Assembly (NCBI GenBank): GCA_031425695.1
Contig: JANPJV010000061.1
Span: 1-52,626, forward strand
DNA: 52,626 nucleotides
Direction: 5' to 3'
DNA from: JANPJV01 sp031425695
Lineage (GTDB): Bacteria; Pseudomonadota; Gammaproteobacteria; Xanthomonadales; SZUA-5
The notes beneath the pieces were generated by a model that had not been told where the DNA came from, made no database searches, and was given only the letters and a program-made list of their open reading frames with translations. Position numbers and translations under genes: made by a program. Positions 7,605 to 16,474 of this stretch are shown here, piece after piece; the first letter of the stretch is position 1, and every line of letters begins with the position of its first letter.

Positions 7605-7956
7605 GGGTTCCGATAAAAGGTCTGGCGTCGCGATCGACGCGGTTCAGGCTCTATTGGCATACGGGATGCTTCTAGTGCCTGAGCTTGTTATCATCAAGCG
7701 GTCCAGCACGTCATCGCTTCGTTGAGCGAGGGCTTGTCGGAACCGTCCAGGGAGCCGGCAGTATAGTGCCGACGGACGGAGGATCCGGAGTCCAGAATGG
7801 ACACCGAGCGAACCTACTGATAGCGCGCTCCCGCCACTCTTTGATCTCACCCCATAAGGCGTCGCGCCGTTCAAGGCTGCGGGCGCAGGTGGGGGCTGGC
7901 TTCCTACCAGTCTTGAGATCTGCGTGTAGCGGTCGAGCGGCAAGGGCTTTATAAAA
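7605..7956. other. rluC-rne divergent intergenic region
   Basis: A 352-bp region between divergent rluC and rne. In E. coli the corresponding rne leader is about 360 nt long and holds the hairpin used for RNase E autoregulation, so the size is suggestive. I could not identify a confident promoter. A TATAGT hexamer is at 7762-7767, but no -35 element lies at a good distance. Confidence 0.4.
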
Positions 7957-10900
7957 ATGAAAAGAATGCTGATTAACGCCACGCAGACGGAAGAGCTGCG
8001 GGTTGCGGTTGTAGATGGACAGACGCTGTACGATCTTGATATCGAAATACCGTCGCGAGAGCAGAAGAAATCCAACATCTACAAGGCGCGCATCACCCGC
8101 GTCGAGCCGAGCCTGGAAGCCTGTTTCGTCGAATACGGTGGCGATCGCCACGGTTTCCTGCCACTCAAGGAAATCTCGCGCGAGTACTTCGCGCCGGGCA
8201 CCAGCCTCAAGAACAACACGCGCGAGATCCTGCGCGAGGGCCAGGAGCTGATCGTCCAGGTCGACAAGGAAGAGCGCGGCAACAAGGGCGCGGCCCTGAC
8301 GACCTTCATCTCCTTGGCCGGCCGCTACCTGGTACTGATGCCGAACAGCCCGAACGCGGGTGGCGTCTCGCGCCGCATCGAGGGCGAGGATCGCCAGGCG
8401 CTGAAAGAAGCGATGGACCAGCTCACGGTTCCGGACAACATGAGCCTGATCGTGCGCACCGCCGGCCTTGGCCGCGATGCCGAAGAGCTGCAATGGGATC
8501 TCAACTACCTGTTGCAGCTGTGGCAGGCGATCGATGGGGCGACCAAGGGCCGCCAGGCGCCGTTCCTGGTCTACCAGGAAAGCAAGCTGATCATCCGCGC
8601 GCTGCGTGATTACCTGCGCAGCGATATCGGCGAGATCCTGGTCGATTCGGAAGAGGTCTTCAACGAAGCGCGGGACTTCATGCAGCAGGTGATGCCGCCG
8701 AGCCTGCGCAAGCTCAAGCTGTACAAGGATTCGACCCCGCTGTTCACGCGCTTCCAGATCGAGAGTGCGATCGAGAGCGCGTTCTCGCGCAATGTGCGCC
8801 TGCCCAGCGGCGGCGCCCTGGTGGTTGATCCGGGCGAAGCGCTGACTGCGATCGACGTCAATTCCGCCAAGGCGACCAAGGGCGGCGACATCGAAGAAAC
8901 GGCCTACAACACCAACCTCGAAGCGGCTGACGAGATCGCGCGCCAACTGCGCATCCGAGACGTCGGCGGCCTCGTCGTGATCGATTTCATCGACATGGAT
9001 TCCCCGCGCCACCAGCGCGATGTCGAAGATCGCCTGCGCGACGCCATGAAGCTCGATCGCGCGCGTGTGCAGATCGGCCGCATTTCGCGCTTCGGCCTGC
9101 TCGAGCTCTCGCGCCAGCGTCTGCGCCCCTCGCTCGGCGAATCGAGCGCGATGGTGTGCCCGCGTTGCAGCGGCAACGGCCGCATTCGCAGCGTCGAATC
9201 GCTGTCGCTGTCGATCCTGCGCCTGATTGAAGAGCAAGCGATGAAGGACAACACCGGGCAGGTGGTGATCCAGGTTCCGACCGAGGTTGCCAATTTCCTG
9301 CTCAATGAAAAGCGCGCCGCGATCAATGCGATCGAGGCACGCCACGAGACGCCGATCGTAGTCATCGCCAACGAGCACATTGAAACGCCGACTTTCGAAA
9401 TTCAGCGCGTCCGCGAGAGCGAGATCGGTGAAGAGCCGCGTCCGAGCTATACGCGCGTGCAGAAGCCGGTTTCGCAGGACGCCATCAAGGCGCTTGCCGG
9501 TGGCGGTACCGAGGTCCTGGCCGAGCAGCCGCTGGTGAGCGGCATCCGTCCGCAGTCACCGGCGCCGGAACGGGTCGACACGCCGGTTGCCGCGACGCCG
9601 CCGCCGGTGGAAATCAGCGCACCGGCGCAACACCTCGGCCTGGTCGCGCGCTTCATGACCTGGATGCGTGGCCGCGCTGAAGCTCCGGCGGCTACGCCAA
9701 GCACCGGCCCGGCGGCGCAGGCACGTCGCAACGAGCCATCGTCACCCAGCCACGCTGCACGCGCGGCCGCGGCCAGCCATGGCAGTGGCAATCGCGAGCG
9801 GCGTCCCGAAGGTCGTCACGAGCATCGTAGCGAGCGTGGTGAGCGCCGTCCGGATCAGCAGCGTGGACAGCGTCCCGGCCAAGCCGTCGATGCCAACAAG
9901 CGCAATGATCCCGCCAAGTCGAAGCCGCAGGCAGCAGCCGCGGTGCCGCAGCGCGAAACGGCGGCACCGGGCAAGCGCCCGGAGCGCAATGAGCGTCCCG
10001 AACGTGGCGAGCGTCCCGAGCGTGGCGAGCGCCCAGAGCGCGCCGAACGTGGCGAGCGCGGCGAACGTGCACAGAACAAGCCGCGCAACGAGGCGCAGGC
10101 GCGCCCGGCGGCGACTGCCAACGGCACCGCGCCAGCGGTGAACCCGGTTTCGATACCGATCGAAATCCAGTCCGACCTGGCAGCTCCGGCGCAGGATGCG
10201 GCGATCTCGCTGATCGTGGCCCCGGTAGACGCCGAAAGCACGGCAAGTGTCGGCGTGGTCGCAACCGGCGCAGTGCCGGCAGCCGACGGCATTGCCGCCG
10301 AAGGCGCGCCGCGCAAGCGCCGCCGACGTGGTGGCCGCCGCCGACGTGGCGGTCGCCGCGAAGACGGCACGCTGGTCAACGAGGCTGGCACCAGCGTCGA
10401 CGCGGGCGATGATGAGGATGATGACGACGGCAGCGAAGATGGCGCCGAAGAAACGGCAGTCGAGAGTACCGTCGTAGCCGCCACTGCCGAGCGCGAAGTT
10501 GCCGCACCGCGCGAGCCACGCGAGCCACGTGAGCCACGCGAGCCGCGCGCACCACGTCCGCAGCAGCCGCCGCGCGAACAGCGCGACGTAATGGCGGGCG
10601 TCAATGCCGCTGCTGCGAAGATGCAGTCGCCGGGTGAGTCCTATGACCCGGGTCGGGTGGAATCAGCCGCCGAGAGCGCGCTGCCTTCGCGCCGCGAAGC
10701 GGCGGCGCGCAGTGAGGCGTCCGCCCGTGCCCAGGCGCCGGCCGCCGAGCCGGCAGGCGAGGAAGTTCCAGCCCGCAGCGAGGCCCCGGCGCGCGTCGAT
10801 ACCACCGTCGCCATGGAGAGCGTGCGCCAGTCGGGTGATCTATTCGCCAGCGCGCAATCCACGGCAGCATCGCCGCCGTCGCCCAACCAGACGGTCGAGC

Positions 10901-11364
10901 TGCCGGCAGTGCGGGCTCCGGTCCCGAGTTCGTTCGATGAGCCCGTCTCAACGCCAACCGTCAAGTTGTCGCGCCTGGTGCCACCGCCGGGCGAGATCAC
11001 CGCGGGGCAAGAGACAGTCGCCCTGCCGGCTATGAAGCCCGTCGCACCTGCCCCGCAGGCCGCGGCAGATGAGCCGGCGACCGTCGCGATGCCCGCCCTG
11101 CGCGCGCCATCGGTGGTCAGCATGCCGGCACCGGTGCTGACCCAAGTGCACACACGCTCGGCGCCCAGCGTGCCCGCTGCAACGTCCTCGACGGAAATCA
11201 CCGCCGAGATCCGTACGCCGGCTCCGGTGGCTCCTGCGGCTCCTGCGGCGCCGCGCGAACCACACGTCAGCGAAACCGCCGCGATCCCTGCCGCCGCGCC
11301 ACCGGCCACGCCGGTGCCAGCGTCGGTGTCCACGCCACGGGCCGACGACGGGTCGGTAAGCTAG
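7957..11364 (+). CDS. rne: Ribonuclease E
   Basis: An 1135-residue endoribonuclease E that initiates mRNA decay and processes rRNA and tRNA. The catalytic half opens with MKRMLINATQTEELRVAVVD and an S1 domain. The active-site acids lie in AIDVNSAKATKGG (about residue 300) and VVIDFIDMD (about 345). The zinc-link CPRCSGNG near 401-404 joins subunits. From about 510 on it is disordered, as expected for the degradosome scaffold. A charged tract repeats ERPERG near 675-705, an Arg-rich patch RKRRRRGGRRRRGG lies near 785, and EPR repeats near 851. The last 250 residues are Ala/Pro-rich. The ATG sits after AAGGGCTTTATAAAA. Confidence 0.96.
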   Translation: MKRMLINATQTEELRVAVVDGQTLYDLDIEIPSREQKKSNIYKARITRVEPSLEACFVEYGGDRHGFLPLKEISREYFAPGTSLKNNTREILREGQELIVQVDKEERGNKGAALTTFISLAGRYLVLMPNSPNAGGVSRRIEGEDRQALKEAMDQLTVPDNMSLIVRTAGLGRDAEELQWDLNYLLQLWQAIDGATKGRQAPFLVYQESKLIIRALRDYLRSDIGEILVDSEEVFNEARDFMQQVMPPSLRKLKLYKDSTPLFTRFQIESAIESAFSRNVRLPSGGALVVDPGEALTAIDVNSAKATKGGDIEETAYNTNLEAADEIARQLRIRDVGGLVVIDFIDMDSPRHQRDVEDRLRDAMKLDRARVQIGRISRFGLLELSRQRLRPSLGESSAMVCPRCSGNGRIRSVESLSLSILRLIEEQAMKDNTGQVVIQVPTEVANFLLNEKRAAINAIEARHETPIVVIANEHIETPTFEIQRVRESEIGEEPRPSYTRVQKPVSQDAIKALAGGGTEVLAEQPLVSGIRPQSPAPERVDTPVAATPPPVEISAPAQHLGLVARFMTWMRGRAEAPAATPSTGPAAQARRNEPSSPSHAARAAAASHGSGNRERRPEGRHEHRSERGERRPDQQRGQRPGQAVDANKRNDPAKSKPQAAAAVPQRETAAPGKRPERNERPERGERPERGERPERAERGERGERAQNKPRNEAQARPAATANGTAPAVNPVSIPIEIQSDLAAPAQDAAISLIVAPVDAESTASVGVVATGAVPAADGIAAEGAPRKRRRRGGRRRRGGRREDGTLVNEAGTSVDAGDDEDDDDGSEDGAEETAVESTVVAATAEREVAAPREPREPREPREPRAPRPQQPPREQRDVMAGVNAAAAKMQSPGESYDPGRVESAAESALPSRREAAARSEASARAQAPAAEPAGEEVPARSEAPARVDTTVAMESVRQSGDLFASAQSTAASPPSPNQTVELPAVRAPVPSSFDEPVSTPTVKLSRLVPPPGEITAGQETVALPAMKPVAPAPQAAADEPATVAMPALRAPSVVSMPAPVLTQVHTRSAPSVPAATSSTEITAEIRTPAPVAPAAPAAPREPHVSETAAIPAAAPPATPVPASVSTPRADDGSVS

Positions 11365-11401
11365 GGCGGTTGACGTAGGCCGAATGCGGGCGATTGAAGC
11401 T

Positions 11402-11560
11402 TGGGTCCGGACACGATGGTGGGTCCGGACCCTGCCCGACGCCTTGGTGGCGTCCGGACTTGCCCGCACGCCTTGGTGGGTCCGGACCTAGTCCGGACGC
11501 CCTTAGCCTGACCACTGGAATGTGTGGGAAAAGCGTCCGGACAAGGTCCGGACCCACGCC
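11402..11560. repeat. Cluster of GTCCGGAC palindromic repeats
   Basis: The rne-response regulator gap is packed with units of GTGGGTCCGGACC-n-TGTCCGGACGC, partly degenerate, in both orientations. The last two form an inverted pair: GGTGGGTCCGGACCTAGTCC at 11475-11494 and its counterpart at 11533-11559. The convergent gene ends at 11364 and 11569 leave only this repeat block, which may serve as a shared terminator. Confidence 0.75.
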
Positions 11561-11568
11561 GCCTTGCC

Positions 11569-12204
11569 TCAGCCCGCCAACAATCCGTACCTGACCAGCA
11601 GCAGCGCGAGCTCGGCTTCGCTGTGGACGCCGAGCTTTTCGTAGATGCGCGTCTTGTAGGTCGAGATGGTTTTTTCGCTGAGGTGCAGGCGCTCTGCAAT
11701 CTGGAAAGCGCGCTCGCCGCGGCCAAACATGAGCGCGACCTCGAGCTCGCGGGCGGTCAGCTTATCGAGCGGTGAAACTTCGCCGGTCGCATTGGCCAAC
11801 GCAAGCGGTTGCGCAATCGACTCACTGACGAAGCGTTGACCGCGCGCCAGGCAGCGCAAAGCCTTCATGAGCTCGGCCGGATCTCCCGCCTTGGTGACGA
11901 ACGCGCTGGCGCCAGCATTGAGCAATATCCTGGGAAGCGGCCCCATTCCATGCATGGTGACGATCACCACGCGTGTCGGGCTCTCCATTTTCTTGAGGCG
12001 CTGGGTGACTTCAACTCCACTCAAGCCCGGCATGCTGACATCCAGAATCAGCACGTCGGGTTTGTGCTCCCGCACGATGCGCAGCGCGTCTTCCCCGCTC
12101 TCGCCTTCCGCCACGACAGTGAAATCGTCTTCCTTGTCCAATATCGATCGGTAACCGGCACGCATCATCGCGTGGTCATCGACCAGCGCCACCCGAATAT
12201 TCAT
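11569..12204 (-). CDS. GacA/UvrY-type response regulator
   Basis: A 211-residue NarL/FixJ-class DNA-binding response regulator. The receiver has the acidic pair VDDH (residues 9-10), phospho-acceptor Asp55 in LILDVSMPG, and the conserved Lys in FVTKAGD. The LuxR-type helix-turn-helix is at the C-terminus: LTARELEVALMFGRG, then LHLSEKTISTYKTRIYEKLG. The spacing and EAELALLLVRYGLL ending match GacA/UvrY, which drive Csr/Rsm small RNAs. The ATG at 12204 is close behind a GGGGGGAG site; a TTG four codons upstream is less likely. No sensor kinase adjoins it; GacS/BarA kinases are usually unlinked. A GacA-like palindrome is at 12421-12442. Confidence 0.85.
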   Translation of the reverse strand: MNIRVALVDDHAMMRAGYRSILDKEDDFTVVAEGESGEDALRIVREHKPDVLILDVSMPGLSGVEVTQRLKKMESPTRVVIVTMHGMGPLPRILLNAGASAFVTKAGDPAELMKALRCLARGQRFVSESIAQPLALANATGEVSPLDKLTARELEVALMFGRGERAFQIAERLHLSEKTISTYKTRIYEKLGVHSEAELALLLVRYGLLAG

Positions 12205-12240
12205 ATCTCCCCCCAAGGAGCGTCGAAATGCAAAGCTCTA

Positions 12241-12349
12241 TCCACAGATTACATGGATGAAAAGCGGATTAAGAGCGAGATGAATTCGCCCTGGATTGCT
12301 CATCGGCTTCAATCTGTGTCATCCGCTTTTCATCCATGTAATCTGTGGA
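12241..12349. repeat. Perfect 29-bp inverted repeat
   Basis: The arm at 12241-12269 (begins TCCACAGATTACATGG, ends AGCGGAT) is matched perfectly by 12321-12349. The 51-nt loop contains an out-of-place near copy (AATCTGTGT). It lies 37 bp before the response regulator start on the far side of its 5' region. Similar TCCACAGATTACA-type hairpins recur in many bacterial intergenic regions. Confidence 0.8.
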
Positions 12350-12420
12350 CAACTTTTGATTTTGCCTTGCGCACTATCCACTGCCGTTGGCCCGCGCGGC
12401 ATCGGAACGGCGCCACATCG

Positions 12421-12442
12421 CGTGTAGGAAATTTCCTACACG
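12421..12442. promoter_or_regulatory. 22-bp perfect palindrome resembling a GacA/UvrY box
   Basis: The core TGTAGGAAATTTCCTACA (12423-12440) is perfectly symmetric and extended by CG on each side. It resembles the GacA upstream activating sequence TGTAAG-N6-CTTACA and the UvrY 18-bp site, differing only by symmetric transitions. It lies about 217 bp upstream of the GacA/UvrY-type gene and about 365 bp upstream of lptD. Its target transcript is not evident. No run of GGA motifs typical of a Csr small RNA is adjacent. Confidence 0.5.
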
Positions 12443-12533
12443 GTGGAGCCGCCCTTTCACTGCGTGGGGGGCTGTGCGATCGTACGCGGCGCATCGCGGC
12501 CAGCGGGCTGCGCCTCTCGCCCGACCCGGAAGC

Positions 12534-12802
12534 AGCAGCCTGTCGGACTTTCATCATGAGTGCGCCGGACGGCCTTTTGGCGCACGGCTTCGATTGAACT
12601 TGGAGATGAACCTTGCATTTTACAGCACCAGTCAGTGGCCCCGATCGCCAAAAGGTCGTCCGGTCCTGCGGATTGCGTGTCTGGACGGCGTCTGCTGCGT
12701 TGCGCCGCTTGCCAATGGAAGAGCCATTGGCTGCGCACCGCGCCTTGCATCCATCCGCCCAGCCACGCAACGCATCTCACGCTGAAAGTCCGACAGGCTG
12801 CT
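12534..12802. mobile_element. MITE-like element abutting lptD
   Basis: A 269-bp segment bounded by a perfect 20-bp inverted repeat (12534-12553 and 12783-12802, AGCAGCCTGTCGGACTTTCA and complement). The inside holds CTGCTGCGTTGCGCC, the small hairpin GCCAATGG-AAGAG-CCATTGGC and GCGCCTTGCATCC. The same ordered motifs occur in the element at 18941-19176. There is no open frame of note, so it would be non-autonomous. It ends 4 bp before the lptD start codon. Confidence 0.65.
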
Positions 12803-12806
12803 CCCA

Positions 12807-15170
12807 ATGACTCATCCTCTGCTGCGCTCGCGAACCCTAGCTCTAGGACTCGCGCTGGCGCCGCTCACGCAGGCGCTGGCCGTGGGACTGTGCCCGGTAG
12901 ACCCCTGGCACTGTGAGCGCGTCGACGGCGCCTGGCTCTGCAGCGGCCAGCCGCGCAGCTTGCCGAGCGCTCCGGTCGACGACCAGGCGCGTGCGCAGGC
13001 GAATACCGAGCTCGATGCCGAAACGCTCACCGGCACCGATGGCAAGAACGTGGTGCTCTCGGGCAACGCAAAAGCGGTTCGCGCCGACCAGAGCATTCGC
13101 GCCGATCGCATCGAATATGACATTGGTGGTGACAGCGCAGTCGCCAACGGCAGCGTGCGCTACGAGGACGCGTCCAATATCTTCTATGCCGACAGCGCCA
13201 CCGCCAAACTCGCCGAAGATCGTACCGAGCTCAGCGACGTGCGCTACGCACTCAAGGCTCGCCGGGGCCAGGGACGCGCCGCCACGGTCACCGCACTGCC
13301 GGATGGCCGCACCCAGCTCACCGGAGTCACTTACACGGCCTGCCCTGAGATCGACCCCGCCTGGCAGATCGAGGCCAAGTCGCTCAGCATCGATCGCGAA
13401 GCCGGCACTGCGACGGCACGCGATTTCAAGTTGCGCGTCGGCGGCGTGCCGGTGCTGTACTCGCCCTACGCGAGCTTCCCCATCGATGATCGCCGCAAGT
13501 CCGGCCTGCTCGCGCCGCGGCTGGGTGCCGGCAGCGATGGCTTCGACATGGCGGTGCCCTACTATCTCAACCTCGCGCCCAACTACGATGCCACGCTGAC
13601 CCCGCGCTGGATCTCCGATCGCGGCATCCAGCTCGGCGGCGAGTTCCGTTACCTGTACACGCGCGGTGTCGGCGAGGTCGAAGCCGAGTACCTGCCGAAC
13701 GATGATGTCCTCGGCCGCGATCGCGAGCGTTTCCGCTGGCGCCACAACGGCAGCCTGATCCCTGGCGTGCAGTTGTACGCGGACGTCAACCACGTCTCGG
13801 ACGACCGCTATTTCGTCGATCTCGGCGAGTCCTTGAATACCTCCGCGACATCGGTCCTCGGCAGCGTGCTCAGCCTGTCCGGCGGCGGGCGCAACTGGCG
13901 CTGGAGCGTGCTGGCCGACAAGTACGAGCTGATCCTGCCGGACGTCCCGGAAGACCAGCAGGCGGATCCGTACGAGCGCATGCCGCGCGCGTTCGTCGAA
14001 TATGGTGATCGTCGTGGTGGCTTGAACTGGGGCGCGAGCGCCGAATGGGTGAATTTCCGTCGCGATGACACCTGCTTCTTCAGCCTCGAGCCCGGCTGCG
14101 AAAGACTCGAATTCGACCAGGGCCGACGCCTCGATGTCGTCCCCTATCTCGGCTACGCGTGGGAACCCTCCTGGGGCTTCCTGCGTGCCCGCGGCTCGGT
14201 GCGACATACGCGCTATGAGCTCGATCGCGCGCCGCTGGTCGATCCGATCGCCGGTGGTTGCTTCGCTTTGGGCCCATGTCCTGACCGGATCGAGCGCACC
14301 ACGCCGATCTTCAGCCTCGACGGCGGCCTGATCTTCGAGCGTGAAAACGCCTTCGGCCACCCGTCCTGGCGCCAGACCATCGAGCCGCGTCTGTTCTATC
14401 TGAATGTTCCCTATCGGAATCAGGACCAGATCCCGGTCTTCGACAGTGCACCGCTGGATTTCAGCTTTGCGCAGCTGTTCCGCGAAAACCGTTACACCGG
14501 TGCCGACCGCCAGATCGATGCCAACCAACTGACGCTGGCGGTGAGCTCGCGCCTGCTGGACGACGACACCGGGGCCGAGCGCGCCGCGATCAACTTCGGC
14601 CAGATCTTCTACTTCGACGAGCCACGGGTCTACCTGCCGAGCGAATTCGACAACCTCACCCAACCGCAGGTCGACGACCTGCTCTCGCGCCAGCGCTCGG
14701 CTTATGTTGCCGAGGTGCGAACGCGGGTAACCGACACCTGGTCGCTGATCGGCGGTTTCCGCTACGACCCGGAGCTCGAACGCACCGACTTCGGCGCCGT
14801 GCGCCTGCAGAAGCGCTTCGGCACTGACGGCCTGTTCAACATTGGTTATCGCTACCGCCCTGACCGCCTGGAGCAGACCGATATCTCGGCGCTGATCCCG
14901 GTCAACGACAACTGGCGCGCGGTGTTCCGCTGGAATTACAGCTTGCGCGAGCAGACTACGCTCGAGGCGGTCGCCGGCTTCGAATACCGGAGCTGCTGCT
15001 ACAGCGTGCGCCTGCTTTCCCGCAACTACCTGCGTGGTGTTGGAAATGAACGCCGGAACGCGATCTTCCTGGAACTGGAACTAACCGGCCTGGGCAGTGT
15101 CGGTCGCGATACAGGTGATTTTTTACGCCGTGCTATTCTCGGTTATCAGCCTTTTGAGGGCCCGTTTTAA
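12807..15170 (+). CDS. lptD: LPS-assembly protein LptD
   Basis: A 787-residue outer-membrane beta-barrel that, with lipoprotein LptE, inserts lipopolysaccharide into the outer leaflet. An N-terminal signal peptide ends around QALA (residue 24). The OstA/LptA-like jelly-roll (NVVLSGNAKAVRADQSIRAD and following) spans about 70-190. The remainder is beta-barrel rich in alternating aromatic strands, with C-terminal GYQPFEGPF. The length fits the family. No ribosome site is obvious because a MITE-like element ends 4 bp upstream. The stop overlaps the surA start by one base (TAATG). Expression with surA is expected. Confidence 0.95.
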   Translation: MTHPLLRSRTLALGLALAPLTQALAVGLCPVDPWHCERVDGAWLCSGQPRSLPSAPVDDQARAQANTELDAETLTGTDGKNVVLSGNAKAVRADQSIRADRIEYDIGGDSAVANGSVRYEDASNIFYADSATAKLAEDRTELSDVRYALKARRGQGRAATVTALPDGRTQLTGVTYTACPEIDPAWQIEAKSLSIDREAGTATARDFKLRVGGVPVLYSPYASFPIDDRRKSGLLAPRLGAGSDGFDMAVPYYLNLAPNYDATLTPRWISDRGIQLGGEFRYLYTRGVGEVEAEYLPNDDVLGRDRERFRWRHNGSLIPGVQLYADVNHVSDDRYFVDLGESLNTSATSVLGSVLSLSGGGRNWRWSVLADKYELILPDVPEDQQADPYERMPRAFVEYGDRRGGLNWGASAEWVNFRRDDTCFFSLEPGCERLEFDQGRRLDVVPYLGYAWEPSWGFLRARGSVRHTRYELDRAPLVDPIAGGCFALGPCPDRIERTTPIFSLDGGLIFERENAFGHPSWRQTIEPRLFYLNVPYRNQDQIPVFDSAPLDFSFAQLFRENRYTGADRQIDANQLTLAVSSRLLDDDTGAERAAINFGQIFYFDEPRVYLPSEFDNLTQPQVDDLLSRQRSAYVAEVRTRVTDTWSLIGGFRYDPELERTDFGAVRLQKRFGTDGLFNIGYRYRPDRLEQTDISALIPVNDNWRAVFRWNYSLREQTTLEAVAGFEYRSCCYSVRLLSRNYLRGVGNERRNAIFLELELTGLGSVGRDTGDFLRRAILGYQPFEGPF

Positions 15171-16459
15171 TGAAGCTCAAGTTGTTGTTTCTAGTATATA
15201 TTTTAGCTTGTTTCCCGGCGCTCTCGCACGCCCAGGCAGTCGGTGAAAATGTCGATTCGATCGTAGCCGTGGTGGATGAAGACATCATTCTTCGCAGCGA
15301 GCTCGATCAGGCCCTGGCTGGCATCAAGCGCCAGTACCAGGGCCGCGAAGCGCAGCTGCCGCCGGCCAATGTCCTGGAGCGCCAGGTGCTCGAACGGCTG
15401 ACCTTGGTACGCCTGCAGCTGCAGCGTGCCGAGACCACCGGGGTCAAGGTCACCGATACCGAGATCGACGAGGCGATCGGCCGCATCCTCACCCAGAACA
15501 AGATCTCGATGGCGCAATTGCAGCAGCAGCTCGAATACGACGGCTTCTCGCTCACTGAATTCCGCCGCACCATGACCGAAGAGCTGATGGTGCAGAAGCT
15601 GCGCCAGCGCGTGGTCGAATCGCGTGCCGACATCAGCCCTTCCGAGATCGAGATTGCGCTCGCGAGCGGCGTGCACCAGAAGGGCGAGGTGCGCCTCTCG
15701 GTGCTGCTGATTGCGGTGCCCGATGGCGCCACGCCGGAGCAGGTCGAGGTCGCGCGCACCAAGGTCGAAGGCGTCAAGAAGCTCATCGACGAAGCCACGA
15801 TCGATTTTACGGCCGCGGCCATCCGCTACTCCGATGCGCCCCAGGCGCTCGAAGGCGGCGACCTCGGCTGGCGCCGCTTCGATCAGGTACCGCCCGCGTT
15901 TGCCGATCTCGTCGCCGGCATGGCGATCGGCGATACCTCGCAGCCGATGCGCACGCCGAGCGGGTTCTACCTGCTCAAGCTGACCGACAAGCGTGAGACC
16001 AGCCAGATCGTGGTCAGCGAGTTCAACGCCCGCAAGATCCTGGTGCGCATCACTGAACTGCAGGACGATGCGGTCGCCAAGCGTGGCATCGAGGCCATCC
16101 ATGCCCGCCTCAAGAAAGGCGAGGACTTCGCGAAGCTCGCCCGCGAGCTATCGGAAGATGAATCCACCGCTCCGCTCGGTGGCGACCTCGGCTGGTTCGG
16201 CCTGGAAGGCCTGCCGCCGGAGTTTGCGGAATTGCTGTCGACCTTGCCGGACGGGGGCTATTCCTCGCCACTGCGCGACGGCCAGGGCTGGGTGATCATC
16301 CAGCGCGCCGGTGTCCGCCAGGCCGATCGCACCGCCGATTACGTTCGCAACCAGGTTACCGAGAGCCTGCGCGACCGCAAGGGCGAAGAGGCCTACGAGC
16401 AGTTCCTGCGCCAGCTCAAGGGCGAAGCCTTTATCGAGTACCGGCTGGCGAAGACCTGA
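15170..16459 (+). CDS. surA: Periplasmic chaperone/peptidyl-prolyl isomerase SurA
   Basis: A 429-residue periplasmic chaperone for outer-membrane proteins. It has a signal peptide (hydrophobic LLFLVYILACFPALSHA), a SurA N-terminal chaperone domain (VDEDIILRSELDQAL onward) and two parvulin-type PPIase domains. The parvulin motifs LEGGDLGWRRFDQVPPAFAD and LGGDLGWFGLEGLPPEFAE mark the two. A C-terminal helix folds back on the N-domain in known structures. The gene overlaps lptD by one base, and LptD is itself a known SurA client. Confidence 0.95.
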   Translation: MKLKLLFLVYILACFPALSHAQAVGENVDSIVAVVDEDIILRSELDQALAGIKRQYQGREAQLPPANVLERQVLERLTLVRLQLQRAETTGVKVTDTEIDEAIGRILTQNKISMAQLQQQLEYDGFSLTEFRRTMTEELMVQKLRQRVVESRADISPSEIEIALASGVHQKGEVRLSVLLIAVPDGATPEQVEVARTKVEGVKKLIDEATIDFTAAAIRYSDAPQALEGGDLGWRRFDQVPPAFADLVAGMAIGDTSQPMRTPSGFYLLKLTDKRETSQIVVSEFNARKILVRITELQDDAVAKRGIEAIHARLKKGEDFAKLARELSEDESTAPLGGDLGWFGLEGLPPEFAELLSTLPDGGYSSPLRDGQGWVIIQRAGVRQADRTADYVRNQVTESLRDRKGEEAYEQFLRQLKGEAFIEYRLAKT

Positions 16460-16474
16460 TCCGAGGCTGAGCTG

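Noticed and set aside
7711..9378. Long open frame antisense to rne
   Set aside because: It is a high-GC shadow of the RNase E frame; its translation is rich in Arg, Ala and Asp with no domain, while the sense strand encodes clear RNase E motifs.
12443..12806. Csr/Rsm small RNA next to the GacA-like palindrome
   Set aside because: I looked for repeated GGA in hairpin loops on both strands and did not see the expected series.
12843..14663. 606-codon open frame antisense to lptD
   Set aside because: No recognisable motif and it mirrors the lptD codons; the sense strand is a well-supported gene.
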